Assembly: GCF_016802725.1 (NCBI RefSeq)
Contig: NC_052671.1
Span: 5,457,001 to 5,521,000 of the forward strand
DNA length: 64,000 bases
Direction: 5' to 3'
Origin: Solenopsis invicta
Lineage: Eukaryota > Arthropoda > Insecta > Hymenoptera > Formicidae
Below, piece by piece: positions 49,265-61,762 of this stretch (position 1 is the first letter of the stretch; every line of letters begins with the position of its first letter). The notes beneath the pieces were generated by a model. The model saw only the letters and a program-made list of their open reading frames with translations, was not told where the DNA came from and ran no database searches. Position numbers and translations under genes: made by a program.

Positions 49265-50637
49265 CTGTTAATAATATTTTACGAGCAGCGTCGGGAAATT
49301 TATGTCTAAGTTTATTAGCAAGGCAATAGCGTAGCACAATAGGAATCGGCCGGAAGTCCCGGGGGTAAATGCAGTTTGAACGAATCTGTAATGCCACAGC
49401 GCAATCGGAACGGTGCCGCAACAAACGGCTCTTGCAATATAACGAATATAATCAGACACCGTGTACAATGTGTCTTATACGGGGATTAAGCGCCTCGAAC
49501 CTGATTCAGTTAAATATGCGACAAGGTAATTTTAATCCGACACGCTCGCGCAAATTTAATACCGCGGAACGTGAACAATACCGCGGTCCGCGGCATGATT
49601 AATTAGATTAAATTACAGGCCCCGTCGTTGATAATATCTCGAAGATAAGGATCGAGTATCGACGAATGGGTCGGGCCGAGACGCGGCGTGACGTGGCGCG
49701 GACGCGGTTCATGGTTCATCTAACTCGCCGTATGAAAAACAAGACGTGAATAATTCTCTTTTTGCCTTGCATCACCTTCCTTTCCTCCTCCCCCCTCACC
49801 CTCCTTCTCGTCGCGAGCGTCATAAAAGCCTCCGTACGTGAAACTATTTCTGCCGGTGACAACTAAGTATCCGTTTCAGTGCGCGCGAAGATATACTATC
49901 CCTTTAGACTCTCGTCGGTCTCTCACTATGGCAAAAAGTCGATGGCGCACTTTCGCTATAAATAGTAATTCAAAAAGTTTGCACGCGTTACTCGTTTGTC
50001 GCAGCAATTCCATCCTTGAGAGACGATAATTAATCGGACGCGAAGGCGCACTGCATGGGCTACTCGCTCCTTGAAATTTGTCTCTTCGTTGGGGAGGTTT
50101 TCGAACAAGGATGCGAAAAGTCGCAGCGACACGACGACATAACACAATGACGCAACGTGACATCCGTGGAAGGAAATGAAAGTTTATGGCATTTCTTATT
50201 GCGAGTTACCCGTCTCTGGATTTTCTGCCTCGCTACGCGGCCGGGACGTATTTCGCGCTAGTGTTTGCGTTTCATTGACAGTAATAGACTGCTCACCGAG
50301 ACAGAAAGGGAAAAAAAGGCGGAAAAAAAGAGAGAGAGAGAGAGGGAGGGAAGAGATAACTTGGCCAGTTTACCCGAAATGTAAATCACGCAGCATTATA
50401 TTTTCCGGCTTATGATGGGCGGCACCAGAAGTCAAAATACATCGTTGGGATTTATCATTATGGACGCTGTGAGATAATATCGCCCGGCATCTTCTGCACT
50501 CACTTTGGCATTCATATATTCCCGTCGTAAATGACAATAGCGTTCTTCGCTATTACACGCTCAGTATTCACACTTCAGTTATTTTTATTCTTTTTAAATT
50601 AGAAGTTTATTTTGTCGTTTCCTCTAAATGGCTTATG

Positions 50638-50640
<3 letters not shown>
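49265..50640. other. GC-rich non-coding stretch
   Basis: No recognisable gene. Short (GA)n at 50331-50345. A minus-strand frame near 50420-50550 contains an EDAGRYY string reminiscent of immunoglobulin domains, but it has no other support. Confidence 0.5.

Positions 50641-50672
<32 letters not shown>
50640..50672 (+). repeat. (TG)n microsatellite
   Basis: Uninterrupted TG repeat immediately left of family A copy 2. Confidence 0.95.
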
Positions 50673-50675
<3 letters not shown>

Positions 50676-50693
50676 AACACAACTAAGCGATTT

Positions 50694-51125
50694 TAGCTGG
50701 ACTGCACTGTTAAAAGTCGACAGCAGAATTTAATGTAAAGTAACAGAAGCAGATTTCAAGCAGGTACATTAAAAAACATTTAACCTAAATTTAATGTTGT
50801 CAAAAGCGCACTAAAAGTGCACTAATTTTACACACATGATTTTCATTTATTGATACATTAAATTTAATGTACATTAAAAATATACATTGAATTTCATAAC
50901 ATTTTTGAAGGTGTGCACTAGACGCAAAGTCGTTGTACACTGATTTAAGTATAAAAATAAAATGCAAATATATCGAACGATAAAATACATATTTTACCAA
51001 ACAGCACAATAAAGTATATTTCGCGATTTAACCCGTTTGCATATTTATATTGTAACGCACATCTTTACGTCGATTTGTGTACGACGGCCTTAATGTGCAC
51101 CAGAGCGCAGTGTATCCAGCCGAAA
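50694..51125. mobile_element. Inverted-repeat element family A, copy 2
   Basis: The left end agctggactgcactg and the right end cagtgtatccagcc are inverted repeats. The right terminal region also contains gtgcaccagagcgcagtg, whose complement heads copy 1. The interior is AT-rich and without frames, with internal gcgcactaaaagtgcac palindromic words at about 50806-50822. Two copies within 2 kb, both non-coding, indicate a MITE family. Confidence 0.65.
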
Positions 51126-51129
51126 TAGC

Positions 51130-51880
51130 TACAAAATTGCTTTTTTTGAAATTTATTTAGTAAAAGCGACAAGTCTTGTCAAAGTACAAGATTACGATGT
51201 TAGATCCATTTCTCTTTTTTCTTCTTGAATCGAAATTAGCGAGCCGAGGTAATGAGTCAGGTTCAGGCGCCATAAAGGTTCTTCAAGCATGACTTTCCTT
51301 TGAAAGCTACATCGTAAGGTGTGTACCGGTGGCGTAACACGGTAATTTTGCACCGTGAAAGCATAAATGTTGTCGACTAATTAAAAGAATATCCGTCTGT
51401 GTGTTTGGCTTAATCAAGGATATAATTGATTGCGTGCCATTGCATACCGTGACGCTAATCGTACGCGGTGCGGTGTAACGTATCGCTCGTATCGTTAAAC
51501 GAATAGCACGCCGATTAACAAAACAAATGTTGCAATTAATGGCTAATATTATGCGAGAGTTACTCATTGCCGTTGCTCGTTAAGTGCCGCACAGACAGGG
51601 CAATTAATCGCGCTGTTCCTCAGCCGCCGCCGTCCAGACGCACGCTGCAATTTATCGCTCCGATTTCAGCGCGGATGATGTGCTAAAAACAAATGAATGT
51701 CAGTATTGTGGCGACGTGAGGACGTTCTCTCTTCTTCGCGGAACGTATGCGTGCCACTTGAAAATCTGCGATGCGCACGTGCCCCTGACATTATTCGCAG
51801 ACGTATCTGCAGACGCGACGTTCAAGAGGTTATACATTTTACGACGTATTTTCTAGTTGATAGGCAACAGCTCTCTTCAT
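51130..51880. other. Mixed non-coding stretch
   Basis: Nothing recognisable. Confidence 0.55.
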
Positions 51881-51881
51881 C

Positions 51882-51959
51882 CCAGGTAGCAAGCTGACGT
51901 CGTCATAATGACATCTTTGACGACATTTTGACGTTAAAATGACTCAGCTTTCTACCTGG
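51882..51959. mobile_element. Compact 78-bp foldback (CCAGGTAG termini)
   Basis: The ends ccaggtagcaagctga and tcagctttctacctgg are inverted repeats with one mismatch. The interior consists of tgacg/cgtca words in alternating orientation, so the whole unit folds on itself. No target duplication is clear. It is a very short MITE or foldback. Confidence 0.7.
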
Positions 51960-52600
51960 CTGTATCCATTAATCACATTTCGGCTAAAGAAGGATGCATT
52001 AATCGTTTAAAATCGTCCGTCATTTTAGACATGGCTTAACTAAATATATTTGTGAAATTATAACATTTCTATTTTCAGAAGTACAATTCAGAGTCTTGGT
52101 TCTTTCCTGAACAGTTTTAGAACCTTTAATAGGTTCTGAGAAAAGATCTGAGAATTAATACCCAGTAATTTTGTCTCATAAATACATTATTTAATTTATT
52201 TTGACGGTGGTTAAATAAAGACAAATTTTTACGTTTATACATGAAATTACATCTCCCAACTTCTACTCATGTTTACTGAAACAGTTTAAAATAATTTAAA
52301 TTACCGAAATAGTTACGTGTACATACAGAATTACACACGCAGTTAATTTTGCTTTTTAGAGAGGCTATAATTTCGTTTTGTTAAGTAATTAATTTTGCAC
52401 AGTATTTCCTCAGTAGGGCACGGATTGATACATAAAAGTACATATAGTATATTTTCAAGAATTGCGCAATTTTTATTGAGTTAATCTCTTCCTCGTGAAA
52501 GATATAGCAAAAAGTGCATTTTATGCCAGGCATGCATTCGCATCATATTTAAAAATTGTCCACGATTGGCGTGACCGGCGTTCACGTCCTGTTTTCATAA
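51960..52600. other. AT-rich non-coding block
   Basis: A strong acceptor (tctattttcag, ending at 52079) is followed by 13 codons and a stop, with AATAAA about 110 bp further on. This could be a terminal exon, but nothing upstream supports it. Confidence 0.45.
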
Positions 52601-52687
52601 CACATAAGCCGTGTTTCCTCTCGTTATAACTCACGCACACAAATTTATGAGCCCTCTTTCTCTTCGTGTCCGTCCCTTTTCCCTTGG

Positions 52688-52692
<5 letters not shown>

Positions 52693-52740
<48 letters not shown>
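52693..52740 (+). repeat. (TC)n microsatellite
   Basis: TC repeat with one G interruption near its end. Confidence 0.94.
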
Positions 52741-52962
52741 CTCCTTCATCCTGCTCGACACCGCGGCGATATACTTTAATGCGAGCCGCCGAGTTCAAAC
52801 CGTTTCGAACCCCTCCACGACGTAATCACGTAATTACGCGCATTAAAAGGAGCCTCCTCGTAGGTACCAATTTAATTTCCGAATTTCCAGCGGCGAATTA
52901 CCTCTACCGCTGCTGGAGTCCGGCGGTGGACCCGACCGGGGTCGAATGAGCAGGGAGCGGGC

Positions 52963-52993
52963 CGACGCGACGCGCCGCGCCGCGCCGCGCCGT
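52963..52993 (+). repeat. (GACGC/GCCGC)n pentanucleotide repeat
   Basis: CGACG-type units grade into CGCGC/CGCCG units, a variant of the pentamer seen at three other places. Confidence 0.75.
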
Positions 52994-53400
52994 CGCAATT
53001 CAAGACCATTAGCGAAATTACTCCGTGTGGAACGCGCTCGGGACAGCCGTCCATACGACTTTTTTCCTCTCCGATGAGGCGAAAAACGGCGCAAAGCTCG
53101 TGGATCTTCCGTACGAGGGACCGAAACGGTCCTTACAGACATCGTTCTCGTTGTACTTTACGCTCGTATATCCGGAGATAAACCCGATCAGACGGCTAAT
53201 TTTCAGATTTGTACCTTCACTCTCACGCCCGATTCAGCCAAATATGCTCCGATAATTTTCTTAAAATTATATAAATTATATAATTGTAAGAAAGGTTTAT
53301 TCAAAATAATTAATATAGATTTTATTAGTTATATGTTATACTTATACTGAATTATTAATATTATACTTAGTATATTATTTTATGTAATAACATTTTTTAT

Positions 53401-54229
53401 CAAATGTTGAGTATATAATAAGCAAATGGAATTTTGTATTTTTAACACGTATTTTAATTGTTACATTTTATTTATTTGTCTGTTAAAAATCTATTTTTGT
53501 TAAGAAAATAATTTTACTGCCTGAAATAATTTTTGTAGCTAATCTTGTTAAAAAAGACGTTCATAATGGATATCGTATTTCACAATCCAATCTTTAATTT
53601 AATAATATATCGATGATTAGAATTTTAAAAATTAATCACATATATGAACACTGCGATAATAACTGCGTCACTTTTCGTTCAAATGTTCATTAGTGATAGT
53701 TCAAGATCAGATATCAATTAAGATACAAGAACAATACAATAGCAAAATCGCTTTTCCATTATTATATTTTTGATGGTCGTACTCTCTATTCTTCATTCAA
53801 GTAAGTGATGTAAATTTTTAGCAACTTATTCGATCGTTAACAATTTTATTAATGACAATTAGTAGCTGGGGCGAGGATGCGGCAGGCGGGGTAAGGGAAA
53901 CGCTAGGCTTTCCCTCTTCGGAACGCACGCTGCCCCGCTTTTGTTTATCGCAATTCGTTGTATAAAACGTACCAGTAAAGAGAGCTTATTATCAATTTGA
54001 GTGCATTATTTTATTTCCGCTTTCTTTGACTTATCTTAATACGCGGAAAAAATCCAAATTCGCCAAAATAAATGAGACCAAATTTGTGATACGAACAAAT
54101 GTTAAGAATATAATAAGCTAATGGATTTTGTATTTTTAACACGTATTATAATTGTTATATTGTATTTATTCGTATGTTAATAATCTGTATTTGTTAAGAA
54201 AATAATTTTACTGCTTGAAGTAATTTTTA
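53401..54229. mobile_element. Direct-repeat unit, possibly LTR-derived
   Basis: 53401-53535 and 54096-54229 are direct repeats (695 bp apart) beginning near tgttgag/tgttaag and sharing gtatttttaacacgtat and gttaagaaaataatttta. Between them lies a GC-rich 80-bp island with a hairpin (53886-53938), then TATAAAA (53961) and an AGTAAAG word, an order reminiscent of an LTR promoter and polyadenylation region. An LTR starting TGTTgag would fit a Copia-like end, but no primer-binding site, polypurine tract or polyprotein was seen. Alternatives are a simple segmental duplication or a TRIM-like element. Confidence 0.4.
53886..53938. repeat. GC-rich hairpin in AT-rich block
   Basis: gcgggg pairs with ccccgc at the base and agggaaa pairs with tttccct at the tip. 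The composition contrasts sharply with several hundred bases of AT-rich flank. Confidence 0.6.
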
Positions 54230-54234
54230 TTTCC

Positions 54235-55000
54235 TTACCCTATCCTGAACTTTTTTCTCATTCCGCCTTCACACAGCAAGCAATCGAAATTTTATAGGAA
54301 AAGTAATTAATGTAAACAAAGTAAATGCAACTTTGTACGGAAAAAGATTGTAGTATAAATTACATAAAAGAATATATTTCTGTTTGCGACTTTTTGCTGT
54401 AAATCTGGGATATACAGATTATATTTACTGTCATGACAATTAATTATATTCTTCACGTCAGTAAAGTGTTACAATGTACGTTGTAAACATTTATATAAAT
54501 ATTTTAAGGTACATTATAAAATATACAAAAATTTACAACGTACCACACTAACGCTACAGGCAATACTTTTATGTTTAAAAAATTGCTACATTGATATCGT
54601 GATTTTTACTGCAAAATATAATAAAACGTATGATTCGAAAAAAAAATAACTGCACTCATGTTGAAAAATTTGTCTCTTATTTTAGTGGAATTTGAATGTT
54701 TTATATTAAAAGTATTCGAATAACTGCAACACTTTTTAATATATGAGATTATCTTTACCTAAATATCTTTCAAATATTTTTATGAAATATCTCTCACTAA
54801 AAATATAATTTATACGGTAATATATTCTAGGATAAGAGAAAATTTATTGCAATCTTTATTGCAACGTAATAGTAGTATATGTATATTTTACTACTATTAT
54901 AATTATTTGATTAGAGTAATCTCAAATATTATGATTGTTGACATTCTCAACGCATGTTGTAAATAATATCTAGTATTAAGCTATCTGAATCATTATGATC
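54235..55000. other. AT-rich non-coding block
   Basis: Nothing recognisable. Confidence 0.6.
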
Positions 55001-56174
55001 CGTCTGTCTGATAGCAATATACCGAAGAAAACAGGGCAAAACTGGCGCGGCTGTCTACACGAACGTAATTACGCACACGCGCGTGAAAATGATGAACGTA
55101 TTCGTGTTTACGATAGTTGGCCACGAAAGAGATTCCGCGCGCGAGCGTTTAACGGCGGCTTCTCACGCGATTCGTATTGTGTAATTAGAATATCGACGCG
55201 TTCCCTCTTTTAAGAAAATTTTGCTGTTCGGTGTCTTTCACCTTGAAACGCTAATAAAGACGATTGTCGGCGGTCTCTGGCAACCACGCGAGAAACATGC
55301 CGGACAAGACCACTTAGCACATTGAACACGAAGCTGGGACGGTTTAGATACGAAAATTACACGTCTGTTTCGAAGATGGTCCCGTTATTCGGCGCAGTCC
55401 GTATTCGACAGGGTGGGTACGTCTACATTCTTTTAATGAGAATCCGTCCATTTACATTCGCGCGCGAGATATACGGAAATTTAAAGATATTGCGGAAAAG
55501 ATATTGTGCGCGTGCAGAAAATTGCGAACGATTTACCAGTCATGTTTTATCAGATGTTGATCGTTCTTTGTTGAGGCTTTAGGTTAACATAAAAATGATT
55601 GTAATAAAGTGTGCATGTATTTTATTATAATAATAGCTATTTTACATTGATTTCTCTTAACTATTTACATCGAGAAATTATGTTTTCAAATCGATCAATT
55701 TTAGAAAGTTTCTCTCATGAAATATAATCACTTATTTTAAGAATAAAAATAAAAGCGTACTTTGGATTAAGAAAAAGAGACACGTTTCTTTCAAATATTA
55801 TTTCATTGTCCTAGATTGAGTTCAAGAGGGTGTTACTTGTATTTTCATTAGATTAATTCCCGTTTACAGTAAAGCGCAGCAGAAGTCAGAGGTTAAATGA
55901 CGATAAAGCTATCCCTTAAAAAGCACCGAGCACTCAATATCCTTTACGATCGACACCGTGTTTCTTTTGAAACCCGATAAAGACGAGTCTCGCACGCGTC
56001 TAGTAACCACACGAAACGCGTGTCCGGCAATGCCGGCGAACACATCGAGCAGAAAATCGTTTACACAACGCGATTACGTTCGCTCGAGTACCGACGTAGG
56101 TATCGACTTGTACTCGCGGCAAGATACGCGGATGTACCATTATCCGTACGCGTGGGAGGCATTTACTCACGTAC

Positions 56175-56207
<33 letters not shown>
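56175..56207 (+). repeat. (GCAC)n tetranucleotide repeat
   Basis: About eight tandem units, with alternating purine and pyrimidine bases. Confidence 0.9.
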
Positions 56208-57465
56208 TGTGCACACGCGCGAACTGGAAGGAGAATTCACGTACACCTACCCCAGGTACACGAACGGAATGTCCCGTCTGGACTAGCATCGATCTTGCCT
56301 ATCCAATAGATACGTCGGGGCTTTTCTCTCCCTCTTCCTCGCCCCTCGTGGGCACTCTCGCTCTCTGGTCATTCGCAATTTTACGAGCGGTTTCAAGACC
56401 CATGACGCTGCAATCTCACGGCCAACAATGTGCGCTCCCCTCACCCACCTCCGTTATTTCTTTTTTTTCGGTCTTGGCGAGTCTTGGATCAGGCTTGCGC
56501 CAAGCGAGCTGGGGGATTGCCATACGGAGCCCCGTAGCGCGCGAAGAGAAACAAGCTCCGCGAATACCGGGCGATATTTTCATCCCAATGCTCGGCAATC
56601 CGCTACATTAGTTTACGTCCTCGGCTAAGCGCTCCTTAAACGGTTCATGCATTATGGATTAAGAAATCTGAATTCCTGCCTGCGCGAGCGAGCAATCAGC
56701 GAGAGCGCGCGCACTCCCCTCCGGCAGTTTCGCTGACGATGATAACGTTGAATTTATTCAGTGGAAAACTCGAGCGCGTTGAAAAGACGAATCTCCGATG
56801 GCACTCGTTGTCACTGTCGAGTTTGTTCGAAACTTTCGGAGCGCCTCGCGGAGTCACGCTTGGTCCTTAGCGACGAATCGTCTTGTGAGATAACTAAATC
56901 GCGAGTCGCAGATTCACGGACGAAAACTTTTGAATTTCTTCTACTTAATCTTATCAGCAAGAGAGATGCACCGGTTTCCAATGAATCGAAGATTATCTTG
57001 GAAGGAGAGCGTCCAAGATGCCGTTTAATTAATTCTCGTAGAAGAAAGATTATCCGGAAGAGATTCTTTTGTCTCTAACGCAATTATTTCGCATCTTACG
57101 TATTAAATGAAGATTTCAGCGGAACGCGTGCATTTCGCTCCGCCAGTAGTCGTTTTGTCACGCGGGCGGTGCAAAAAGAGGTCGGTCCAGTTTTATCTCG
57201 GTTCGGATAGAGTGGTAAAATACCGTCGTCCCGCGTCGTCCGCGTACGTAGGTAACAGCTGTAAAGAGTCAACATCGCATCCAAATATACGACAGTATAC
57301 AGACACAAGGTGTCAGTCTGTCCCCCGCGTGCGAGGTAGCGCGGCGCGACTGTCACGTACAGACTGGCGACTGGGCTTCATCCACCACCCCCGTCGAGAT
57401 GCAATTTCCGCTATTTTTACCCGAAAAGCTTCTCGGGATGTTCTCGCGGCACGTTCCTCAAATAA

Positions 57466-57497
57466 AGCCCAGCCCAGCCCAGCCCGGCCCGGCCCGT
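57466..57497 (+). repeat. (CCCAG/CCCGG)n pentanucleotide repeat
   Basis: Three CCCAG-type units followed by CCCGG-type units in tandem. Confidence 0.85.
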
Positions 57498-58659
57498 CCT
57501 ACGGCGTACGTACGTGTGCGAGATTAAGCCGCGTAGGTGCCGTCGCGCGCATATCCTCGCGACCTTCTCCCCGCGTGTCGTTTATGTGCCGACGCACACG
57601 ACCCGCGGTGAAGAGCCAGGCACCTCGTCGCCATTCACCCAGGTGATACGTTGCAGACGAATCCTTTCCGACGATCCGTTGATCTCTCCAGGAAGCCACG
57701 TGGATCGTCGCTCGAGTCAACCTCCTCGCGAGTGTAGGAGCATCGCGCTTTCCAAGTTGTTTCCAAAAGGGGATTCTCATAAGCCACGATCGTCCTCTTA
57801 CGCGGCTGTGTCGATCGTTGCCAACGCTGGGAAACGCGCGGAGGTGTAGACGCAGCTAAACGTATATTTTATAGCTCCGTATTATGGTATTACGCTTTTG
57901 TTTCATAGCTTCCTTTGGAAATCTGTTAATCCTCATAGTAACACGACGGGAATCTGCCCCGCGCGACACATCGTCACGTACGCGTTTACGGTGTATAGCG
58001 AACGAATTTGGAGTAAAAAAAGAAAGAGGGTAAGAAGGAGGTACGCATATCTCGAGATACGATCGCCATGACGAGCGGACGTAACAGGATGCGATACGTT
58101 TTAGCGGGCGGCGCTGCGCGTCACATCGCGATCAAAATTACTCGCTGACTTTACGGGTTTCGCATGGCACTCTCATATTTCCAGACGCGCCACGACGTTT
58201 ATCACGTCTTGTCTGATGACATCCTTCCCGGAGACGTTTGTTTTGAACTCACGGGACATTCGTAGCGGCGGTGGAGAGACGTACGGCGAGATGTTACTCT
58301 TCGTCTTCGGTCTTCCGCGCGTTCGTCTCCTTCCTTCGCGCGTTCCGTACCAGGGACTGGTATAATACCTCCAGGGATACCGTTTAACGTCTCGTCATCT
58401 GACAGGAAGGATTCCAGTGGCGCTCACTGCTCCCGAGAGCGCGGTACGTTTCAGACGATTAAATTCAGCCGCCGCGCCGACAGACAAACGGCCTTAAGCC
58501 GTAGGATCATGCCGTAGCTCAACCTCGGCACGACAAGCCGCGGTCCTTAATCCCGCGATCAGGATAATCGTTACCGTACGTACCATTGCGAGAATGACGA
58601 CGCTTCGGGATCCGCAGATAAAGGTCAGGGTTTCCGATGAGCGGTCCACTTTGTGGCAG

Positions 58660-59002
58660 TTGAAATGTTACTCTGCTAAGAGAACGTCTTTATTTGTCTC
58701 GAAAAGAAAAACCAGTTTAGCAAATCAATTTAAAAGTATAAGAATGGCTCGTATTTGGAAAAGAATATGCATTTATTTAAAAATTGGAAAATATTGTATG
58801 TAAGCGCATCAAATATATCTTAATATTTCTAAATGAAATTTTGACAAATTTTAAAAATTATTTTTCATTGGCTTTCGATAAAAACCAGAAAGCAAAGAGC
58901 ATTGGTGCTCGTTTGCATATTACCGAGATGAGAAATTATGTTCGTAGAATAAAAGGAAGGAGGTGAAACAGCTATAGAGGAACGAAGTGGATGAAGAGAA
59001 GT

Positions 59003-59037
<35 letters not shown>

Positions 59038-60600
59038 TTATCTATCTATGTCTCTATCTGTGTCATTTGGTGTGAATGTCCTGTCTGGTAGTTAAGATGA
59101 TTCGGAATACATAGCGAAATAGTGGGGGGTCGGGGGGAGTGTCCGGAGAGAAGTTTTATTGCGACAAGTGCGCTGCTCTCTTCTACGGACCCCATTACTG
59201 ACCGACTTCCGGTCGGCATTGTGAATCGGTAGAGAACAATGAGGTTGAAATGCAATTTGCTTTCATTCTGCGCCAGTCGAAACTCGAGAGCGAGTCCCTT
59301 TTGCTGTCGTCCCAGATATCGCCGTCGCATTGCGAACTTAAGAATCTTACGCGTTTAATATCCTTGCCTTAATTACTAGGGGATCATAAAACACGGTTGT
59401 GTTTGATTTAGTATGACCTTTAAGAGCACTCAACGCTCTTACTGGTTATTGTAGAATAAAGATTATGTGATAATGATTGCTTTTTTTAAAATCTTTGTAT
59501 TTTTATTAAAGAGATTAGAGGAATTTAGATTGTTCAAAGAAACTGTATTTGACTCTGACAATTTTTTGTGATGAATTAAATAAATGTAGGAAAGTAAAAT
59601 TTTGAGAGATATTTATACAACAAATAAAGAACTAAAAAATGCATTTTTTATTGATAAATACTTACATAAATATACAATATACAATACAATTTTTATAAAA
59701 TTGAATATAAATTAACAAATTGAAACTGAAAATTGAGGTTTTTGTTAATAGTTACTCCTGTAGTTACGGAGCAACTTTCGGATTTTCGTGACACACTCAC
59801 ACACGTATTCCCGAGCGAGAAATGAAAGAGTATTCTTTTTAGAACAGAAAGGAACACTTTAATTACTAGAAGGAATACAAAGAACGCAAACAGGCGGTCA
59901 TAAAACAGAACGCGTCTGGATCGATGGTTTGTCTCTAAATCTCCATGACGAACGTTTGTCAGAAGAAACTCTCATCTCTTTTCAATTATTTCACGCCAGA
60001 AAAGGTTGTTCAAACACTGAATGACATGAATGTACAAGCACAACAATAGTTACTATTTTGTTAAGTTTTATTTATTTTATTTTATAAAGATTTACTGAAT
60101 AATGATAAGCGCCTTGAAGATTTTTAGCAAAAATTTGCCATGATCGGACTTTCAAGAGTTGAGATTAAACTGCAAACTAATGATTTTGAAAAAACATTGA
60201 AAATCAGTTAAATATTTATATGAGTATTTGTTAACAAAAAAAAAAATTTTTTTACTCTAAATATTTTGTATAAATATTTCTCAAAACTTTACTTTTATAC
60301 ATTTAATCAGCTCGTCAAAACAAATTATTAAAAATTTTTAGCAATCTGAAAAATAATTTCTTTGCTATAATGGAGAGGCATGTTGTAAAATGATTAATTA
60401 ATTGATCTTAGTATATAATAAATTGTACAAATGAGTTATTAATGATACTTTTTATGTGACGTACGTAACAAAATGTATTAATAGATGAAAGTATCGAGTA
60501 ATTATGAGATATAATGTTCCTTTTTAATTCTTTATTATTATCGGTTGATAGATTTTCTTGTTCAAAAGTTAAACAAAGAAGTCGGTTGTAGTAGTGCCAA
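58660..60600. other. AT-rich non-coding block
   Basis: Nothing recognisable apart from (CT)n at 59003-59037 and a G-run pair at about 59124-59138. Confidence 0.6.
59003..59037 (+). repeat. (CT)n microsatellite, interrupted
   Basis: CT repeat with one TT interruption, followed by CTAT units. Confidence 0.9.
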
Positions 60601-60821
60601 TGGAACCGTCATCTCCTGTGATTGTCCGCGAGTCGCGTAAAAATACATAGATGCCGGTCGTCAACGGGCGTCAAACGACAAAGTCCTCTACAGGGATTTG
60701 ATTGCGATCCGCAACTCGAGCGAGAAACACAAAAAGGGCTCGATGGCTGAAAACAAACGACTCTTCCTGCCGGTCGACGGTCCCGGGAGAGTATTCGGAT
60801 GCGCGCGATTGTTCGATTGCC

Positions 60822-60852
<31 letters not shown>
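60822..60852 (+). repeat. (GA)n microsatellite, interrupted
   Basis: GA repeat with one GACA interruption. Confidence 0.9.
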
Positions 60853-61762
60853 CGACGCGCCCGTGTCCAATCTACACGTGTATAGCCCGATACCGCGCAC
60901 ATCCGCCGCGGATTAACTCGATCGTGCCGATGCAACCGGTCCGCGGGGGGCATCTCGAATCACGAGCGTGTGCCCGCCGATATCGACACGATGATAACGG
61001 GAGGGAAGAGAGCGGGAACTCACGCTACCCGCTATATAATCTCGCCGCCGACGTAACCGTATCTTAGCACGGCGCCCATTGTCTCTATCCACCGTGAAAG
61101 GAGGAGGCATTTAATTATTCCTGCGGGGCAATCGTTAACGATCGGCGACCATCGACCTCCGCGACGGATCGCCAACGAGAAGAGTGACGTCATTTATTAT
61201 ATATTAGACTTAGCGAGTGGGACTTGAGGCTACGAGTGCGCGGGATTTATTTAATGCCACGTGCGTACACCGCCCGCGCTGTTCCACGCACGTGTCTAAC
61301 GTCGTGAATCTTTGCTCATTGGTAGCGTTATCGCGATACACCAATGTGCGATGGGGCGATTGAGTCGTTTCGCGGTTCGCCAAGGAAGCGTGAAATGAGG
61401 GCGATTAGCGAAACCACTGTCCCCCAACGACCGCGATAGTTTCTTCGATGTGTTTTATTATATGCACATGTATAGGAAAAAAAAAAATTTAAGAGAGTAA
61501 GTCTCTTTATATTCTCTTTTTATACGTCACGTATAGGCATACTTTGAAATGAATATCACTTTAATGAAAATCTGTTGCGGCAATTTATTCAATAGCGTCC
61601 TATAATTATGGTTACACGTTATGCGTCAAATTATTTCTCTCGCCTCAAGTTACGAGTTAGTTGTTTATCCTACCGATTTAAGACTTGAGCGTTCGACAAG
61701 AGATTTCTGCCGATCATTTCATCTCGATCTTCCGATCAACGCTGCTCCTTCAGGGCTAGTAA

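Larger units (their letters stand above)
52600..53240. other. GC-rich non-coding stretch
   Basis: Contains (CT)n and a GACGC/GCCGC repeat. The frames are composition artefacts. Confidence 0.6.
55000..58660. other. Mostly GC-rich non-coding stretch
   Basis: Contains the longest plus-strand frames in the window (55958-56611, 217 codons; 57107-57646, 179 codons). Neither shows a recognisable domain, signal peptide or conserved motif. The first runs through a CGCA repeat and the second through CCCAG/CCCGG units. Competing frames overlap on the opposite strand. I do not call them as genes. 55580-55900 is AT-rich. Confidence 0.5.

Noticed and set aside
50420..50550. Minus-strand peptide with EDAGRYY, similar to the DxGxY motif of immunoglobulin domains
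   Set aside because: No second cysteine, no tryptophan in the right place, and a stop close by on one side. A single short motif is not enough.
52079..52220. Strong acceptor followed by a short frame, stop and AATAAA
   Set aside because: Only 13 codons. In AT-rich DNA, AATAAA is common and nothing upstream is in phase.
55958..56611. 217-codon plus-strand frame, the longest in the window
   Set aside because: It runs through a GCAC repeat (Ala-Arg-Thr-His repeats), has no recognisable domain or promoter context, and overlapping minus-strand frames are equally open in this GC-rich DNA.
57107..57646. 179-codon plus-strand frame
   Set aside because: Arg/Ser/Pro-rich composition follows the base composition. 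It crosses a CCCAG/CCCGG repeat and has no family motif.
60913..61110. 65-codon minus-strand frame beginning MPPPFTVDRDNG with an internal donor-like gtgagt
   Set aside because: No acceptor partner was found, and the frame is ordinary for GC-rich sequence on this strand.
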